A DNA stretch of 64,000 nucleotides from Streptomyces griseoluteus (GTDB lineage: Bacteria > Actinomycetota > Actinomycetes > Streptomycetales > Streptomycetaceae), in NCBI RefSeq assembly GCF_004784465.1, contig NZ_SRRU01000012.1, forward strand, positions 1-64,000, read 5' to 3'. Positions within the stretch are counted from its first letter, which is position 1. Each line of letters opens with the position of its first letter. A program made the translations under genes and the position numbers. Shown in pieces: positions 52,072 to 60,849 of this stretch. The notes below the pieces were generated by a model. It did no database searches, was not told the origin of the DNA, and saw nothing but the letters and a program-made list of their open reading frames with translations.

Positions 52072-54642
52072 CTACGACGCAGCCGCGTCCGCCCGCTGGG
52101 CCTTCAGGGCCCGTTCCACGCCCGCGCGGGACTCGGAGATCAGGCGGCGGAGGGCCGGGGTGGGGTCCGCGGACGTGAGCCAGGCGTCCGTCTTCCGCAG
52201 CGTCTCCTCCGAGACCTGGACCGACGGGTAGAGGCCGACCGCGATCTGCTGGGCCATCTCGTGGGAGCGGGAGTCCCAGGCGGACTTGACCGAGTCGAAG
52301 TAGCGGTCGGTGTAGGGGGCGAGGAGTTCGCGCTGGTCGGTCTGGACGAAACCGGTGATCACGGCTTCCTGGACGGCGTTGGGGAGCTTGTCCGACTCGA
52401 CGACCGAGGCCCACGCCTCCGCCTTCGCCTCGGCGGTGGGGCGGGCCGCACGGGCGGTGGCCGCGTGGCGCTCGCCGGCGGCGGTGCGGTCGCGCTCGTA
52501 CTCGGCGGCGATCTCCGCCTCGTCGAAGCGGCCGACCGCGGCGAGACGCTCCACGAACGCCCAGCGCAGCTCGGTGTCGACGGCGAGGCCCTCGACGGTC
52601 TGGGAGCCGTCCAGCAGCGCCTCCAGCAGGTCGAGCTGCTCCGGCGTACGGGCGGTCGCCGCGAAGGCGCGCGCCCAGGCGAGCTGGTGGTCGCTGCCCG
52701 GCTCGGCGGTACGCAGGTGCGCCAGCGTGGCCTCGGTCCAGCGGGTCAGCAGGGTCTCGCGGGCGGCCGGGTCGGCGTACAGGTCGACCGCCAGCTTGGC
52801 CTGCCGGTGCAGGGACTGCACGACACCGATGTCGGACTCCTTGCCGATGCCGGAGAGCACCAGCGAGAGGTAGTCACGGGTGGCCAGCTCGCCGTCCCGC
52901 GTCATGTCCCAGGCGGAGGCCCAGCTCAGCGCGCGCGGCAGCGACTCCGCGAAGTCACCGAGGTGCTCGGTGACGACCGCGAGGGACTCCTCGTCCAGGC
53001 GGACCTTCGCGTACGACAGGTCGTCGTCGTTGAGCAGGACCACGGCCGGACGGCGGACGCCGGTCAGCTCGGGCACGGCCGTCAGCTCACCGTCCACGTC
53101 CAGCTCGACCCGCTTCACCCGGACCAGCTTGCCCGCGTCGTCCAGGTCGTACAGGCCGATCGCGATGCGGTGCGGACGCAGCGTCGGCTCGCCCTTGGCA
53201 CCGGCCGGGAGCGCCGGGGCCTCCTGGCGGACGGAGAAGGAGGTGATCACACCGTCCGCGTCGGTCTGGAGCTCGGGACGCAGGATGTTGATCCCCGCCG
53301 TCTCCAGCCACGCCTTCGACCAGGTCTTCAGATCGCGCCCGGAGGTCTCCTCCAGCGCGCCCAGCAGGTCGGACAGACGCGTGTTGCCGAACGCGTGCCG
53401 CTTGAAGTACGCCTGCACGCCCCGGAAGAACTCGTCCTCACCGACGTACGCCACGAGCTGCTTCAGCACCGAGGCGCCCTTGGCGTACGTGATGCCGTCG
53501 AAGTTGACCAGGACGTCGTCCAGGTCCCGGATCTCGGCCATGATCGGGTGCGTGGAGGGGAGCTGGTCCTGGCGGTACGCCCACGTCTTCATCGAGTTGG
53601 CGAACGTCGTCCACGCGTGCGGCCAGCGAGAGCCGGGCGCCGACGCCTGGCAGGCGATGGAGGTGAAGGTGGCGAACGACTCGTTCAGCCACAGGTCGTT
53701 CCACCACTCCATGGTGACCAGGTCGCCGAACCACATGTGCGCCAGCTCGTGCAGGATCGTCTCCGCCCGCACCTCGTACGCCGCGTCGGTCACCTTGGAC
53801 CGGAAGACGTACTGGTCGCGGATGGTCACCGCGCCCGCGTTCTCCATCGCACCCGCGTTGAACTCCGGCACGAAGAGCTGGTCGTACTTCTCGAAGGGGT
53901 AGGCGTAGTCGAACTTCTCCTGGAACCAGTCGAAGCCCTGCCGGGTGACCTCGAAGATCGCGTCGGAGTCGAGGTGTTCGGCGAGCGAGGGCCGGCAGTA
54001 GATGCCGAGCGGCACGGACTGCCCGTCCTTCTCGTACACGCTGTGCACCGAGTGGTACGGGCCCACGATCAACGCGGTGATGTACGTCGAGATGCGCGGG
54101 GTCGGCGCGAACGCCCAGACGTTGCCCTTGGGCTCCGGCGTCGGGGAGTTGGAGATCACCGTCCAGCCCTCGGGCGCGGTCACCGTGAAGCGGAACGTCG
54201 CCTTGAGGTCCGGCTGCTCGAAGCTGGCGAACACGCGCCGCGCGTCCGGCACCTCGAACTGCGTGTACAGGTAAGCCTGTTCGTCGACCGGGTCCACGAA
54301 CCGGTGCAGACCCTCACCGGTGTTGGTGTACGCGCAGTCGGCCACCACCCGCAGGACGTTGCGGCCTTCGAGCAGACCGGGCAGCGCGATGCGGGACTCC
54401 TTGAAGACCTCCGCCGGGTCCAGCGAGTCCCCGTTCAGCGTCACCTCGCGCACGGCCGGTGCCACCAGGTCGATGAAGGACTCGGCGCCGGACTCGGCCA
54501 CGTCGAAGCGCACCGTGGTGACGGACCGGAAGGTGCCGCCCTCCTGCGCGCCGGTGAGGTCGAGATCGATCTCGTACGAGTCGACGCTGAGCAGGTCGGC
54601 CCGCTGCTGCGCCTCTTCCCGAGTCAGGTTTGTGCCAGGCAC
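52072..54642 (-). CDS. pepN: Aminopeptidase N (M1 family zinc metallopeptidase)
   Basis: The 856-aa enzyme has an N-terminal beta saddle, GAMEN exopeptidase motif (264-268), zinc site HELAH (298-302) with third ligand E321 in LNESFA, and a long helical C-terminal ERAP1-like domain. It removes neutral or basic N-terminal residues in the cytoplasm (no signal peptide). It is similar to S. lividans PepN. The GTG start at 54642 has GAGGAG upstream. A second M1 enzyme is encoded 7.4 kb downstream in the same orientation. Confidence 0.93.
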   Translation of the reverse strand: MPGTNLTREEAQQRADLLSVDSYEIDLDLTGAQEGGTFRSVTTVRFDVAESGAESFIDLVAPAVREVTLNGDSLDPAEVFKESRIALPGLLEGRNVLRVVADCAYTNTGEGLHRFVDPVDEQAYLYTQFEVPDARRVFASFEQPDLKATFRFTVTAPEGWTVISNSPTPEPKGNVWAFAPTPRISTYITALIVGPYHSVHSVYEKDGQSVPLGIYCRPSLAEHLDSDAIFEVTRQGFDWFQEKFDYAYPFEKYDQLFVPEFNAGAMENAGAVTIRDQYVFRSKVTDAAYEVRAETILHELAHMWFGDLVTMEWWNDLWLNESFATFTSIACQASAPGSRWPHAWTTFANSMKTWAYRQDQLPSTHPIMAEIRDLDDVLVNFDGITYAKGASVLKQLVAYVGEDEFFRGVQAYFKRHAFGNTRLSDLLGALEETSGRDLKTWSKAWLETAGINILRPELQTDADGVITSFSVRQEAPALPAGAKGEPTLRPHRIAIGLYDLDDAGKLVRVKRVELDVDGELTAVPELTGVRRPAVVLLNDDDLSYAKVRLDEESLAVVTEHLGDFAESLPRALSWASAWDMTRDGELATRDYLSLVLSGIGKESDIGVVQSLHRQAKLAVDLYADPAARETLLTRWTEATLAHLRTAEPGSDHQLAWARAFAATARTPEQLDLLEALLDGSQTVEGLAVDTELRWAFVERLAAVGRFDEAEIAAEYERDRTAAGERHAATARAARPTAEAKAEAWASVVESDKLPNAVQEAVITGFVQTDQRELLAPYTDRYFDSVKSAWDSRSHEMAQQIAVGLYPSVQVSEETLRKTDAWLTSADPTPALRRLISESRAGVERALKAQRADAAAS

Positions 54643-54754
54643 GCGGTCATCTCCTCGTTATGTGTGGGTTGCGCCATCCTTCCACGGGAGATCCGCGAAC
54701 GCGATGTCCTTATCCCGCCGGTCACCGGGCCTTTCCGGGACCAGCCTGGGACAC

Positions 54755-55249
54755 ATGACGACACACGCCACGACCCTGCACGCCACGCGGGCCATCACGG
54801 AACCGGTCCTCGCGGAACTGCGCGCCTCGGACGACGCCGGACGCCCGACGACCGCCGTCACCGACGCGGAGGGCGGCGCCCCGCTGCGCTGCTGTCTGCG
54901 CCGGAGCGAGCCCGGTGAGCGCATCGCCCTGGTCTCCTACGCGCCCCTGCGCCGCTGGGCGGCGGACACCGGCGCCGAGCCGGGGGCGTACGACGAGCAG
55001 GGCCCGGTCTTCATCCACGCCGAGCCCTGTGGCGGACCGGCGTCCCGGGACGGGCTCGCCTTCACCGGCGCCCACCGCGTCCTGCGCCGCTACTCCCGCG
55101 ACGGCCGCATCCTCGGCGGCCGCCTGGTCACCCCGCCCGAGGACTTCGAGACGGCCCTGAGCGAGGCGTTCACCGATCCGGAGGTGGCGCTGGTGCACGT
55201 CAGGGCGGTGGAGTACGGGTGCTTCCTGTACGAGGTGCGCAGGGCGTGA
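54755..55249 (+). CDS. DUF1203 domain protein
   Basis: The 164-aa soluble protein has motifs of DUF1203 as recalled: LRCCLRRSEPGERIALVSYAPL, GPVFIHAEPC, HRVLRRYSRDGRILGG and VHVRAVEYGCFLYEV. The domain covers the whole protein. The ATG at 54755 is used; the frame is open further upstream but there it is antisense to pepN. It is divergent from pepN. Function unknown. Confidence 0.75.
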   Translation: MTTHATTLHATRAITEPVLAELRASDDAGRPTTAVTDAEGGAPLRCCLRRSEPGERIALVSYAPLRRWAADTGAEPGAYDEQGPVFIHAEPCGGPASRDGLAFTGAHRVLRRYSRDGRILGGRLVTPPEDFETALSEAFTDPEVALVHVRAVEYGCFLYEVRRA

Positions 55250-55253
55250 AAGA

Positions 55254-55285
55254 GGGGGCGCGCGCCGAACCCGGCACGCGCCCCC
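55254..55285. terminator. Bidirectional terminator between DUF1203 gene and asd
   Basis: A 14-bp stem with a single mismatch (55254-55267 with 55272-55285) and a tight 4-nt loop lies between two converging stop codons. Confidence 0.75.
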
Positions 55286-55292
55286 CGCGGAC

Positions 55293-56309
55293 TCAGCTCT
55301 TCAGCTCGGCCGCCACCAGCTCCGCGATCTGCACCGCGTTCAGCGCGGCACCCTTGCGGAGGTTGTCGTTGGAGATGAACAGGGCGAGGCCGTTGTCCAC
55401 CGTCTCGTCGGCGCGGATGCGGCCCACGTACGACGGGTCCTGGCCGGCCGCCTGCAGCGGGGTCGGGATCTCGGAGAGGGCGACACCGGGCGCCTGCGCC
55501 AGCAGCTCGGTCGCGCGCTCGACGGAGATCGGGCGGGCGAAGCGGGCGTTGACCTGGAGGGAGTGCCCGGAGAAGACCGGGACGCGCACACAGGTGCCGG
55601 AGACCTTCAGCTCCGGGATCTCCAGGATCTTGCGGGACTCGTTGCGGAGCTTCTGCTCCTCGTCGGTCTCGTTGAGGCCGTCGTCCACGATGGACCCGGC
55701 CAGCGGGAGCACGTTGAAGGCGATCGGGCGCTTGTAGACAGCAGGCTCGGGGAAGTCCACCGCGTCGCCGTCGTGGGTCAGCTTGTCGGCGTCGGCGATG
55801 ACCTTCTGCGCCTGCCCGTGCAGCTCGGCCACGCCCGCGAGACCCGAGCCGGAGACGGCCTGGTAGGTGGCGACGACCAGCGCCTCGAGCCCCGCCTCGT
55901 CGTGCAGCGGGCGCAGCACCGGCATCGCGGCCATCGTGGTGCAGTTCGGGTTGGCGATGATGCCCTTGGGGCGGTCGGCGATGGCGTGCGGGTTCACCTC
56001 GGAGACCACCAGGGGCACCTCGGGGTCCCGGCGCCAGGCCGAGGAGTTGTCGATCACGACCGGGCCCTGCGCGGCGACCTTCTCCGCGAGCGCCTTGGAG
56101 GTGGCACCGCCCGCCGAGAACAGCACGATGTCCAGGCCGGAGTAGTCGGCGGCCGAGGCGTCCTCCACCGTCACGCCGTCCAGCACGGTCCCGGCCGAGC
56201 GGGCGGAGGCGAACAGGCGCAGCTCGGTGACCGGGAAGTCCCGCTCCTTGAAGATCTTGCGCATGACCGTGCCGACCTGACCGGTGGCTCCGACGATTCC
56301 GACCCTCAC
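55293..56309 (-). CDS. asd: Aspartate-semialdehyde dehydrogenase
   Basis: The 338-aa enzyme has NADP-binding VGIVGATGQVGTVM at the N-terminus, the active-site Cys in IANPNCTTMAAMPVL and the substrate region YQAVSGSGLAG. It makes aspartate semialdehyde from aspartyl phosphate for lysine/DAP, threonine and methionine. The start is GTG 56309 with GGGAG six bases before. It is monocistronic here, with no lysC adjacent. Length is normal. Confidence 0.93.
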   Translation of the reverse strand: MRVGIVGATGQVGTVMRKIFKERDFPVTELRLFASARSAGTVLDGVTVEDASAADYSGLDIVLFSAGGATSKALAEKVAAQGPVVIDNSSAWRRDPEVPLVVSEVNPHAIADRPKGIIANPNCTTMAAMPVLRPLHDEAGLEALVVATYQAVSGSGLAGVAELHGQAQKVIADADKLTHDGDAVDFPEPAVYKRPIAFNVLPLAGSIVDDGLNETDEEQKLRNESRKILEIPELKVSGTCVRVPVFSGHSLQVNARFARPISVERATELLAQAPGVALSEIPTPLQAAGQDPSYVGRIRADETVDNGLALFISNDNLRKGAALNAVQIAELVAAELKS

Positions 56310-56640
56310 GGTGACTCCCTCTGTCCGTCCCAGTACCGGGTCACTTGCTTGACCGGCACTTTTCCATCATGCGGCCGACACAGGGCCGCGTGTCCAATCC
56401 TTTGTACGGGTGTGCCCGGTGTGAGGGACATCCGTACCCCTCGGACGGCCCGCGGACCTGCGGTCCCGCGCGGGGAGCGGCCGCAGAAGTTCCCTCCCCC
56501 GGACCCGTCGGCCGCAAGCCGTGCTGTCCGGTCCCTGCCCGTCCGGCCCACCGCCATACGGAGGTGTGACGTACACCGCACACGCCGAGGGGGCGGGCGC
56601 CCGCCAGGACGCCCGCCCCCGAGGTCAGGGGATCAGCCGG
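56310..56640. other. Intergenic region between asd and the S8 peptidase gene
   Basis: The 331-bp interval holds the asd promoter region (minus strand) and the terminator of the peptidase (56589-56620). Short open frames are present but lack RBS and coding bias. Nothing else recognised. Confidence 0.45.
56589..56620 (-). terminator. Hairpin after the S8 peptidase gene
   Basis: A perfect 11-bp stem (GGGGGCGGGCG/CGCCCGCCCCC) with a 10-nt loop lies 21 nt past the stop of the minus-strand peptidase. Confidence 0.8.
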
Positions 56641-59600
56641 TTACGGCGTGACCTTCCCGATCTGCACACTCGCGGTGCCCGCGACCGTGCCGCGCGCGTT
56701 CACGAGCTGGACGCGGCCGAAGAACTCCCGGCCCGCCGGGGCCTCGGCGGCGGCCGTGACCTGGCCGGTCACCGTGGCGGAGGCGCCCGTGCCGAGCTTC
56801 ACCGGGGCCGAGCCGTCGACCGTGACCGCGCCGAGGGCGTCGGAGAAGAACACGTCCCGGTAGTCGTAGTCGGTGGAGCCGGCCGGGACCGAGTAGCCCT
56901 CGACCTTGACCGTGTACGTGCCCGCGGCGGGGGACGGGACGGAGACCGCCTCCTCCGAGTCGCCGTCGGCGGACTTGCCGACCTCCTTGCCGGAGGCGTC
57001 GTAGACCGTGAGGTCGAGGTCGGCGGCCGGGTCCGAGACCTTGCCGATGGCCACGTCCAGCGACTTGGCGCCGGCCGGGACGTCGACCGTGGTGGTCGCG
57101 ATCTCGCCCTCCTTGATGGCCGGGCGGGCGGCCTTCGCGGAGCCGAGCGGACCGCCGACCAGCTTGCCGTCGAGCGCGGCGTACTTGTTGGTGACCTTCC
57201 AGGACGCGGTTGCCGGGACGCCCACCTTCGCCTCGGGCACGGTCACGGTCTCCGGGTCGAAGACCGCGCCGAGCACGGAGACGTCCAGCTTGTAGGGGTT
57301 GTCCAGCAGCGGCGAGGTGCGGCGCGCCTCGACCTCGACCTCCCAGACACCGGCCTGCGGGTCGGCGTAGGAGCGGACGTCGGGCTTGCAGCCGTTGCCG
57401 TCGAGGTAGTTGTTGTAGCAGTACGGGGTGCTGGTGTTGTCGACCGGCGTCCCGTAGGGGTGGATGGCGATGAACCGGGTCTGGCTGCCGGACTGCAGGC
57501 CGCCGATGGCCACCTCCAGCGACTTCGCGCCCTCGGGCACGGTCAGGAAGTACGACTTGGTGCTGTTGCGCTGCACCGAGGCGGAGAAGGAGCGGCTGTA
57601 GTCCACCGGGCTCGCCACCACGACCGTGGCGAGGATCTGCTTGTCGACGCCCACGGTCAGCGGGTCGTCCACGCGCAGGATCGCGCTCTTGAGCCCGGCC
57701 GACCTCGGCGCGGCCTCCACCTTGACGGTGACCGGCTCGTTCAGCGGCAGCTTCACCAGCGGGCTGCCGACGACGCGGTAGGTGTGCTCCGGGTCGTTGG
57801 CGAAGCTCAGCAGGTGCCAGACCGCGCGGTCCGCGCCGGTGGTGCGGGTGACCGTGACGTCGTACGTCTTGCGCTGGCCGGACTGCAGGCCGCCCTCGCG
57901 GTCGTAGAGGCCGGTGCCGAAGCCGGGGGTCTTCAGGGCGTAGTCGATCGCGGTGTCGACCGGGGCCTTGACGGTGTACTCGTGCGCCGAGGCGCCGAGC
58001 CGGATCGCCGTCCAGGCGTCCACGACGTCGATCAGGCCGGAGCCCTCCTCGTACGCCTGCGCGCCCTTGATGTGGTGCGCGGTCGAGGTCAGCGCGGTGC
58101 GCAGCACGGCCGGGGTGAGGTCGATGTCCTTCTGCTTGGCGGCGCTGAGCAGCAGCGCGCTCGCGCCGGCCGCCTGCGGGGAGGCCATCGAGGTGCCCTG
58201 GAGCATCGAGTAACCGGCGGGCAGGGTGTAGCCCGCCTCGGCCACCGGGGAACCGGGCAGCCAGGTCTGGGTGGTGTTGATCGCGGCGCCGGGCGCGGTG
58301 ATGGTCGGCGTGAAGCCGCCGTCCTCACGCGGGCCCCGCGAGGAGAACGGCATCAGCGCGTACGGGGTCTGAACCGCCGAGCCGTAGTTCGACGCCCAGG
58401 TCTCCTTGGAGATGGCGGCGCCGACCGAGATCACCTTGTCGGCGAGGCCGGGGTCGCCGATGGTGTTGGCGCCGGGGCCGGAGTTGCCGGCCGAGATGAC
58501 GAGCTGGACGCCGTAGGTGTCGATGAGCCGGGTGTACAGCTCGGCGCGGGCGTTGTTGCCGTCGTTCAGCGCCGGGAGGCCGCCGATGGACATGTTGACG
58601 ATGTCCACGCCCCGGTTGGTCACCAGGTCGATCATGCCCTCGGTGAGGGCGACGTTGGTGCAGCCGCCGGACCAGGTGCAGGCGCGCGAGGAGACGATTT
58701 TGGCGCCCGGAGCGGCACCGTTCATCTTCCCGCCGAACAGCCCGTTGGCCGCGGTGATGCCCGCGACATGGGTGCCGTGCTCGGACTCGATGACACCGAT
58801 GTTGACGTAATCGGCCTTGGCACCCGAGGAGCTGTAGACGACGTCCTTGCGGATCTCGACCACGAACGGGATGCGCTCGACGACGTCCGTCTGCGGGTCG
58901 TCGGTGCCGAAGTAGCCGATCTGGTAGTCGTCCTTGTACGGCTTCATCGGCGGGTTGTTCGTGAAGTCCAGGTCGTCGTCGGTGTCGACGCGGACCGTGC
59001 CGGTGGCCGGGTCGTACAGCACGCCCCAGGCGTCGGTGGTGTCCCCGTCCCGGTTGAGGTCGCCCTTCATGTCGCCGCCGGTGGTGGCGGACTCGTACAG
59101 GTAGTTGAACTTGTACGCGCCGGCCGGGGCCGTGAAGGTCTCCGCGTTCGCGCCGGAACCGACGGAGAAGGACGGCCCGGAGACCGCCGCGGTCATCCGG
59201 CGCCAGGTGCCGTCGCCGTCGCTCACCGGGTCGGTGGAGGTGACCCAGTCCACGATCTTGCGCTCACCGGTGGTGGTCTTCTGGAGCGCCGGGTGACCGA
59301 GGTCCACCCCCGAGTCCAGGATGCCGATGGTGACCCCGCGCCCGTCCGCCTTCGGGTGGTCCTCGACGAAGTCGACGGCACCGGTCTCGAAGGACGGGTT
59401 GTACGGGTTCTTCGCCGGGGTCTTGCTGCCGGGTGCCGGGTAGGCAGCCGCCGTACGGGCGTTCTTGGCGTCCTTCGCGGTGTCCGCGCCCGGCGCCGGG
59501 TCGTCCAGCGGGATCTCCTGGCGCAGGTCGATCGCGTGCACCGAGGACAGCTTGGCCGCGGCGGCGATGACCGAGTCGGCCTTGGCGGTCGGGACGGTGG

Positions 59601-59943
59601 CGCGGACGTAGCCGACCTTGTCGAAGGTGCGGCCCACGGTGCCGGCGGCGTCGAGCTGGGAGGCGACCTGCTCGGTGGAGCCCGGCGCGGTGGCGATCAT
59701 CATCGTGACGCTCTTGGCGCCGTCCGCCTTGGCCTCCGCGAGCCGGTCGGCGTCGTCGGCGCCGAGCTTGCGGGGCGCGGACTTGGCGCCGGGGTCGGCG
59801 GCCCGAGCGGGCGGCGCGTCGGCGGCCAGCGCCATGGGCACGGGGCCGGCCGCGCAGAGGGCGGCGACCACACCGGCGGCCAGCGTCAGGCGCGCCAGGC
59901 GTCTCGGGCCGGGTATCGGGTCACGGTCGGGGGAGTGGGTCAT
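56641..59943 (-). CDS. Large secreted S8 (subtilisin-family) serine protease
   Basis: The 1100-aa protein has a signal peptide (about 1-41) and an inhibitor I9-like propeptide (about 75-145). The catalytic domain has Asp210 (GILDSGVD), His389 (EHGTHVAG), Asn486 (ISAGNSGPG) and Ser585 (GTSMASP). An insert of roughly 150 residues separates Asp from His. The C-terminal half (about 640-1100) is made of beta-rich modules of pre-peptidase/CARDB-like type. The protease is secreted and probably degradative. AAGGGA precedes the ATG. It is monocistronic. Confidence 0.9.
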   Translation of the reverse strand: MTHSPDRDPIPGPRRLARLTLAAGVVAALCAAGPVPMALAADAPPARAADPGAKSAPRKLGADDADRLAEAKADGAKSVTMMIATAPGSTEQVASQLDAAGTVGRTFDKVGYVRATVPTAKADSVIAAAAKLSSVHAIDLRQEIPLDDPAPGADTAKDAKNARTAAAYPAPGSKTPAKNPYNPSFETGAVDFVEDHPKADGRGVTIGILDSGVDLGHPALQKTTTGERKIVDWVTSTDPVSDGDGTWRRMTAAVSGPSFSVGSGANAETFTAPAGAYKFNYLYESATTGGDMKGDLNRDGDTTDAWGVLYDPATGTVRVDTDDDLDFTNNPPMKPYKDDYQIGYFGTDDPQTDVVERIPFVVEIRKDVVYSSSGAKADYVNIGVIESEHGTHVAGITAANGLFGGKMNGAAPGAKIVSSRACTWSGGCTNVALTEGMIDLVTNRGVDIVNMSIGGLPALNDGNNARAELYTRLIDTYGVQLVISAGNSGPGANTIGDPGLADKVISVGAAISKETWASNYGSAVQTPYALMPFSSRGPREDGGFTPTITAPGAAINTTQTWLPGSPVAEAGYTLPAGYSMLQGTSMASPQAAGASALLLSAAKQKDIDLTPAVLRTALTSTAHHIKGAQAYEEGSGLIDVVDAWTAIRLGASAHEYTVKAPVDTAIDYALKTPGFGTGLYDREGGLQSGQRKTYDVTVTRTTGADRAVWHLLSFANDPEHTYRVVGSPLVKLPLNEPVTVKVEAAPRSAGLKSAILRVDDPLTVGVDKQILATVVVASPVDYSRSFSASVQRNSTKSYFLTVPEGAKSLEVAIGGLQSGSQTRFIAIHPYGTPVDNTSTPYCYNNYLDGNGCKPDVRSYADPQAGVWEVEVEARRTSPLLDNPYKLDVSVLGAVFDPETVTVPEAKVGVPATASWKVTNKYAALDGKLVGGPLGSAKAARPAIKEGEIATTTVDVPAGAKSLDVAIGKVSDPAADLDLTVYDASGKEVGKSADGDSEEAVSVPSPAAGTYTVKVEGYSVPAGSTDYDYRDVFFSDALGAVTVDGSAPVKLGTGASATVTGQVTAAAEAPAGREFFGRVQLVNARGTVAGTASVQIGKVTP

Positions 59944-60143
59944 CGCATCCCTTAGTCGGTGAGGGTTGTCCGCGAGGTCCAGTGCCGGACCAGCGCAGCT
60001 TTTCCCAAGCGACTGGTTTTTGGGGTTCGTTGACCGAATCGAGATCCATGTATGGGGAAAACCCGCGATGCGATGTGTGCGGTTGGGGACCGAATAGGCC
60101 CGAATTCACTCGGTTCCCGCAGCGACCGCGCTAACGTCCCGTC

Positions 60144-60617
60144 ATGAGACGCAAGTTGAGGGTGGCGGCCTACGCCGTGTGTGTCCGCGACGGACAGCTC
60201 CTGCTCGCCCGCTCGCCCGCGCGGGGCGGCGGCCACGAGTGGGTGCTGCCGGGCGGCGGCGCCGAGTTCGGCGAGGACCCGTACGACACCGTGCGCCGCG
60301 AGGTGGCCGAGGAGACCGGCTACCAGGTGGAGGTCACCGACCTGCTCGGCGTGCACACCAACCGGGCGGTGCTCCCCGGCCGCTTCCCCGGCCGCGCCGT
60401 CGACCACCACGGCATCCGGCTGCTGTACGCGGTGCACATCACCGGAGGCGAACTCCGGTACGAGGTGGCCGGTTCCACCGACCTCGCCGCCTGGCACGAC
60501 CTCGACGCGGTGCCCGGCCTGACCCGCGTCTCCCTGATCGACACCGCCCTGCGCCTGTGGCGCGACCGCCCGCCCACCGGCCGCCTCGACCCCGGCCCGC
60601 CGGTCGGGACACGCTGA
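60144..60617 (+). CDS. Nudix hydrolase
   Basis: The 157-aa protein contains the Nudix box in the segment from GGGAEFGED to RREVAEETGY (about 36-58; catalytic REVAEE). It would hydrolyse a nucleoside diphosphate linked to another moiety; substrate unknown. Start ATG 60144 has no clear RBS, so it may be leaderless. It is divergent from the S8 protease gene. A MITE begins 7 nt after its stop. Confidence 0.87.
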   Translation: MRRKLRVAAYAVCVRDGQLLLARSPARGGGHEWVLPGGGAEFGEDPYDTVRREVAEETGYQVEVTDLLGVHTNRAVLPGRFPGRAVDHHGIRLLYAVHITGGELRYEVAGSTDLAAWHDLDAVPGLTRVSLIDTALRLWRDRPPTGRLDPGPPVGTR

Positions 60618-60623
60618 ACGGGA

Positions 60624-60849
60624 CTAGGGCCTGTCCGGCGGATCAGGGGGCGGGGAAGCAGCGGTGCCGATCGTCCCAGGTGAGCGGGGTCTGGTGCGTC
60701 CAGGTGCAAGGCGGAGAAGGGAGTCGACGCGATGGGGGTCCCCCCGCGCGAGCGCAGCCGAGCGTGGGGGAGTCGGCGAGTGACGACAACGCCGCAGATG
60801 GGCGTGCCAGACCCCGCGTTCGCGCCATGATCCGCCGGACAGGCCCTAG
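60624..60849. mobile_element. 226-bp MITE-like element with perfect 22-bp terminal inverted repeats
   Basis: Left end 60624-60645 (CTAGGGCCTGTCCGGCGG then ATCA) is the exact reverse complement of the right end 60828-60849. The ends carry CTAG, possibly the target duplication. The interior has no gene and includes a GGGGGTCCCCCC palindrome and CGAGCGCAGCCGAGCG. It has the appearance of a family scattered through streptomycete genomes and mobilised in trans by an IS transposase (the parent element is not identified). It sits between the Nudix stop and the AbiEi-like gene, whose stop codon lies in its right end. Confidence 0.85.

Noticed and set aside
56521..59955. Very long open frame on the plus strand opposite the S8 protease
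   Set aside because: Its translation is low-complexity Val/Arg/Gly/Asp of the kind produced antisense to GC-rich genes; the minus strand encodes a complete catalytic triad.
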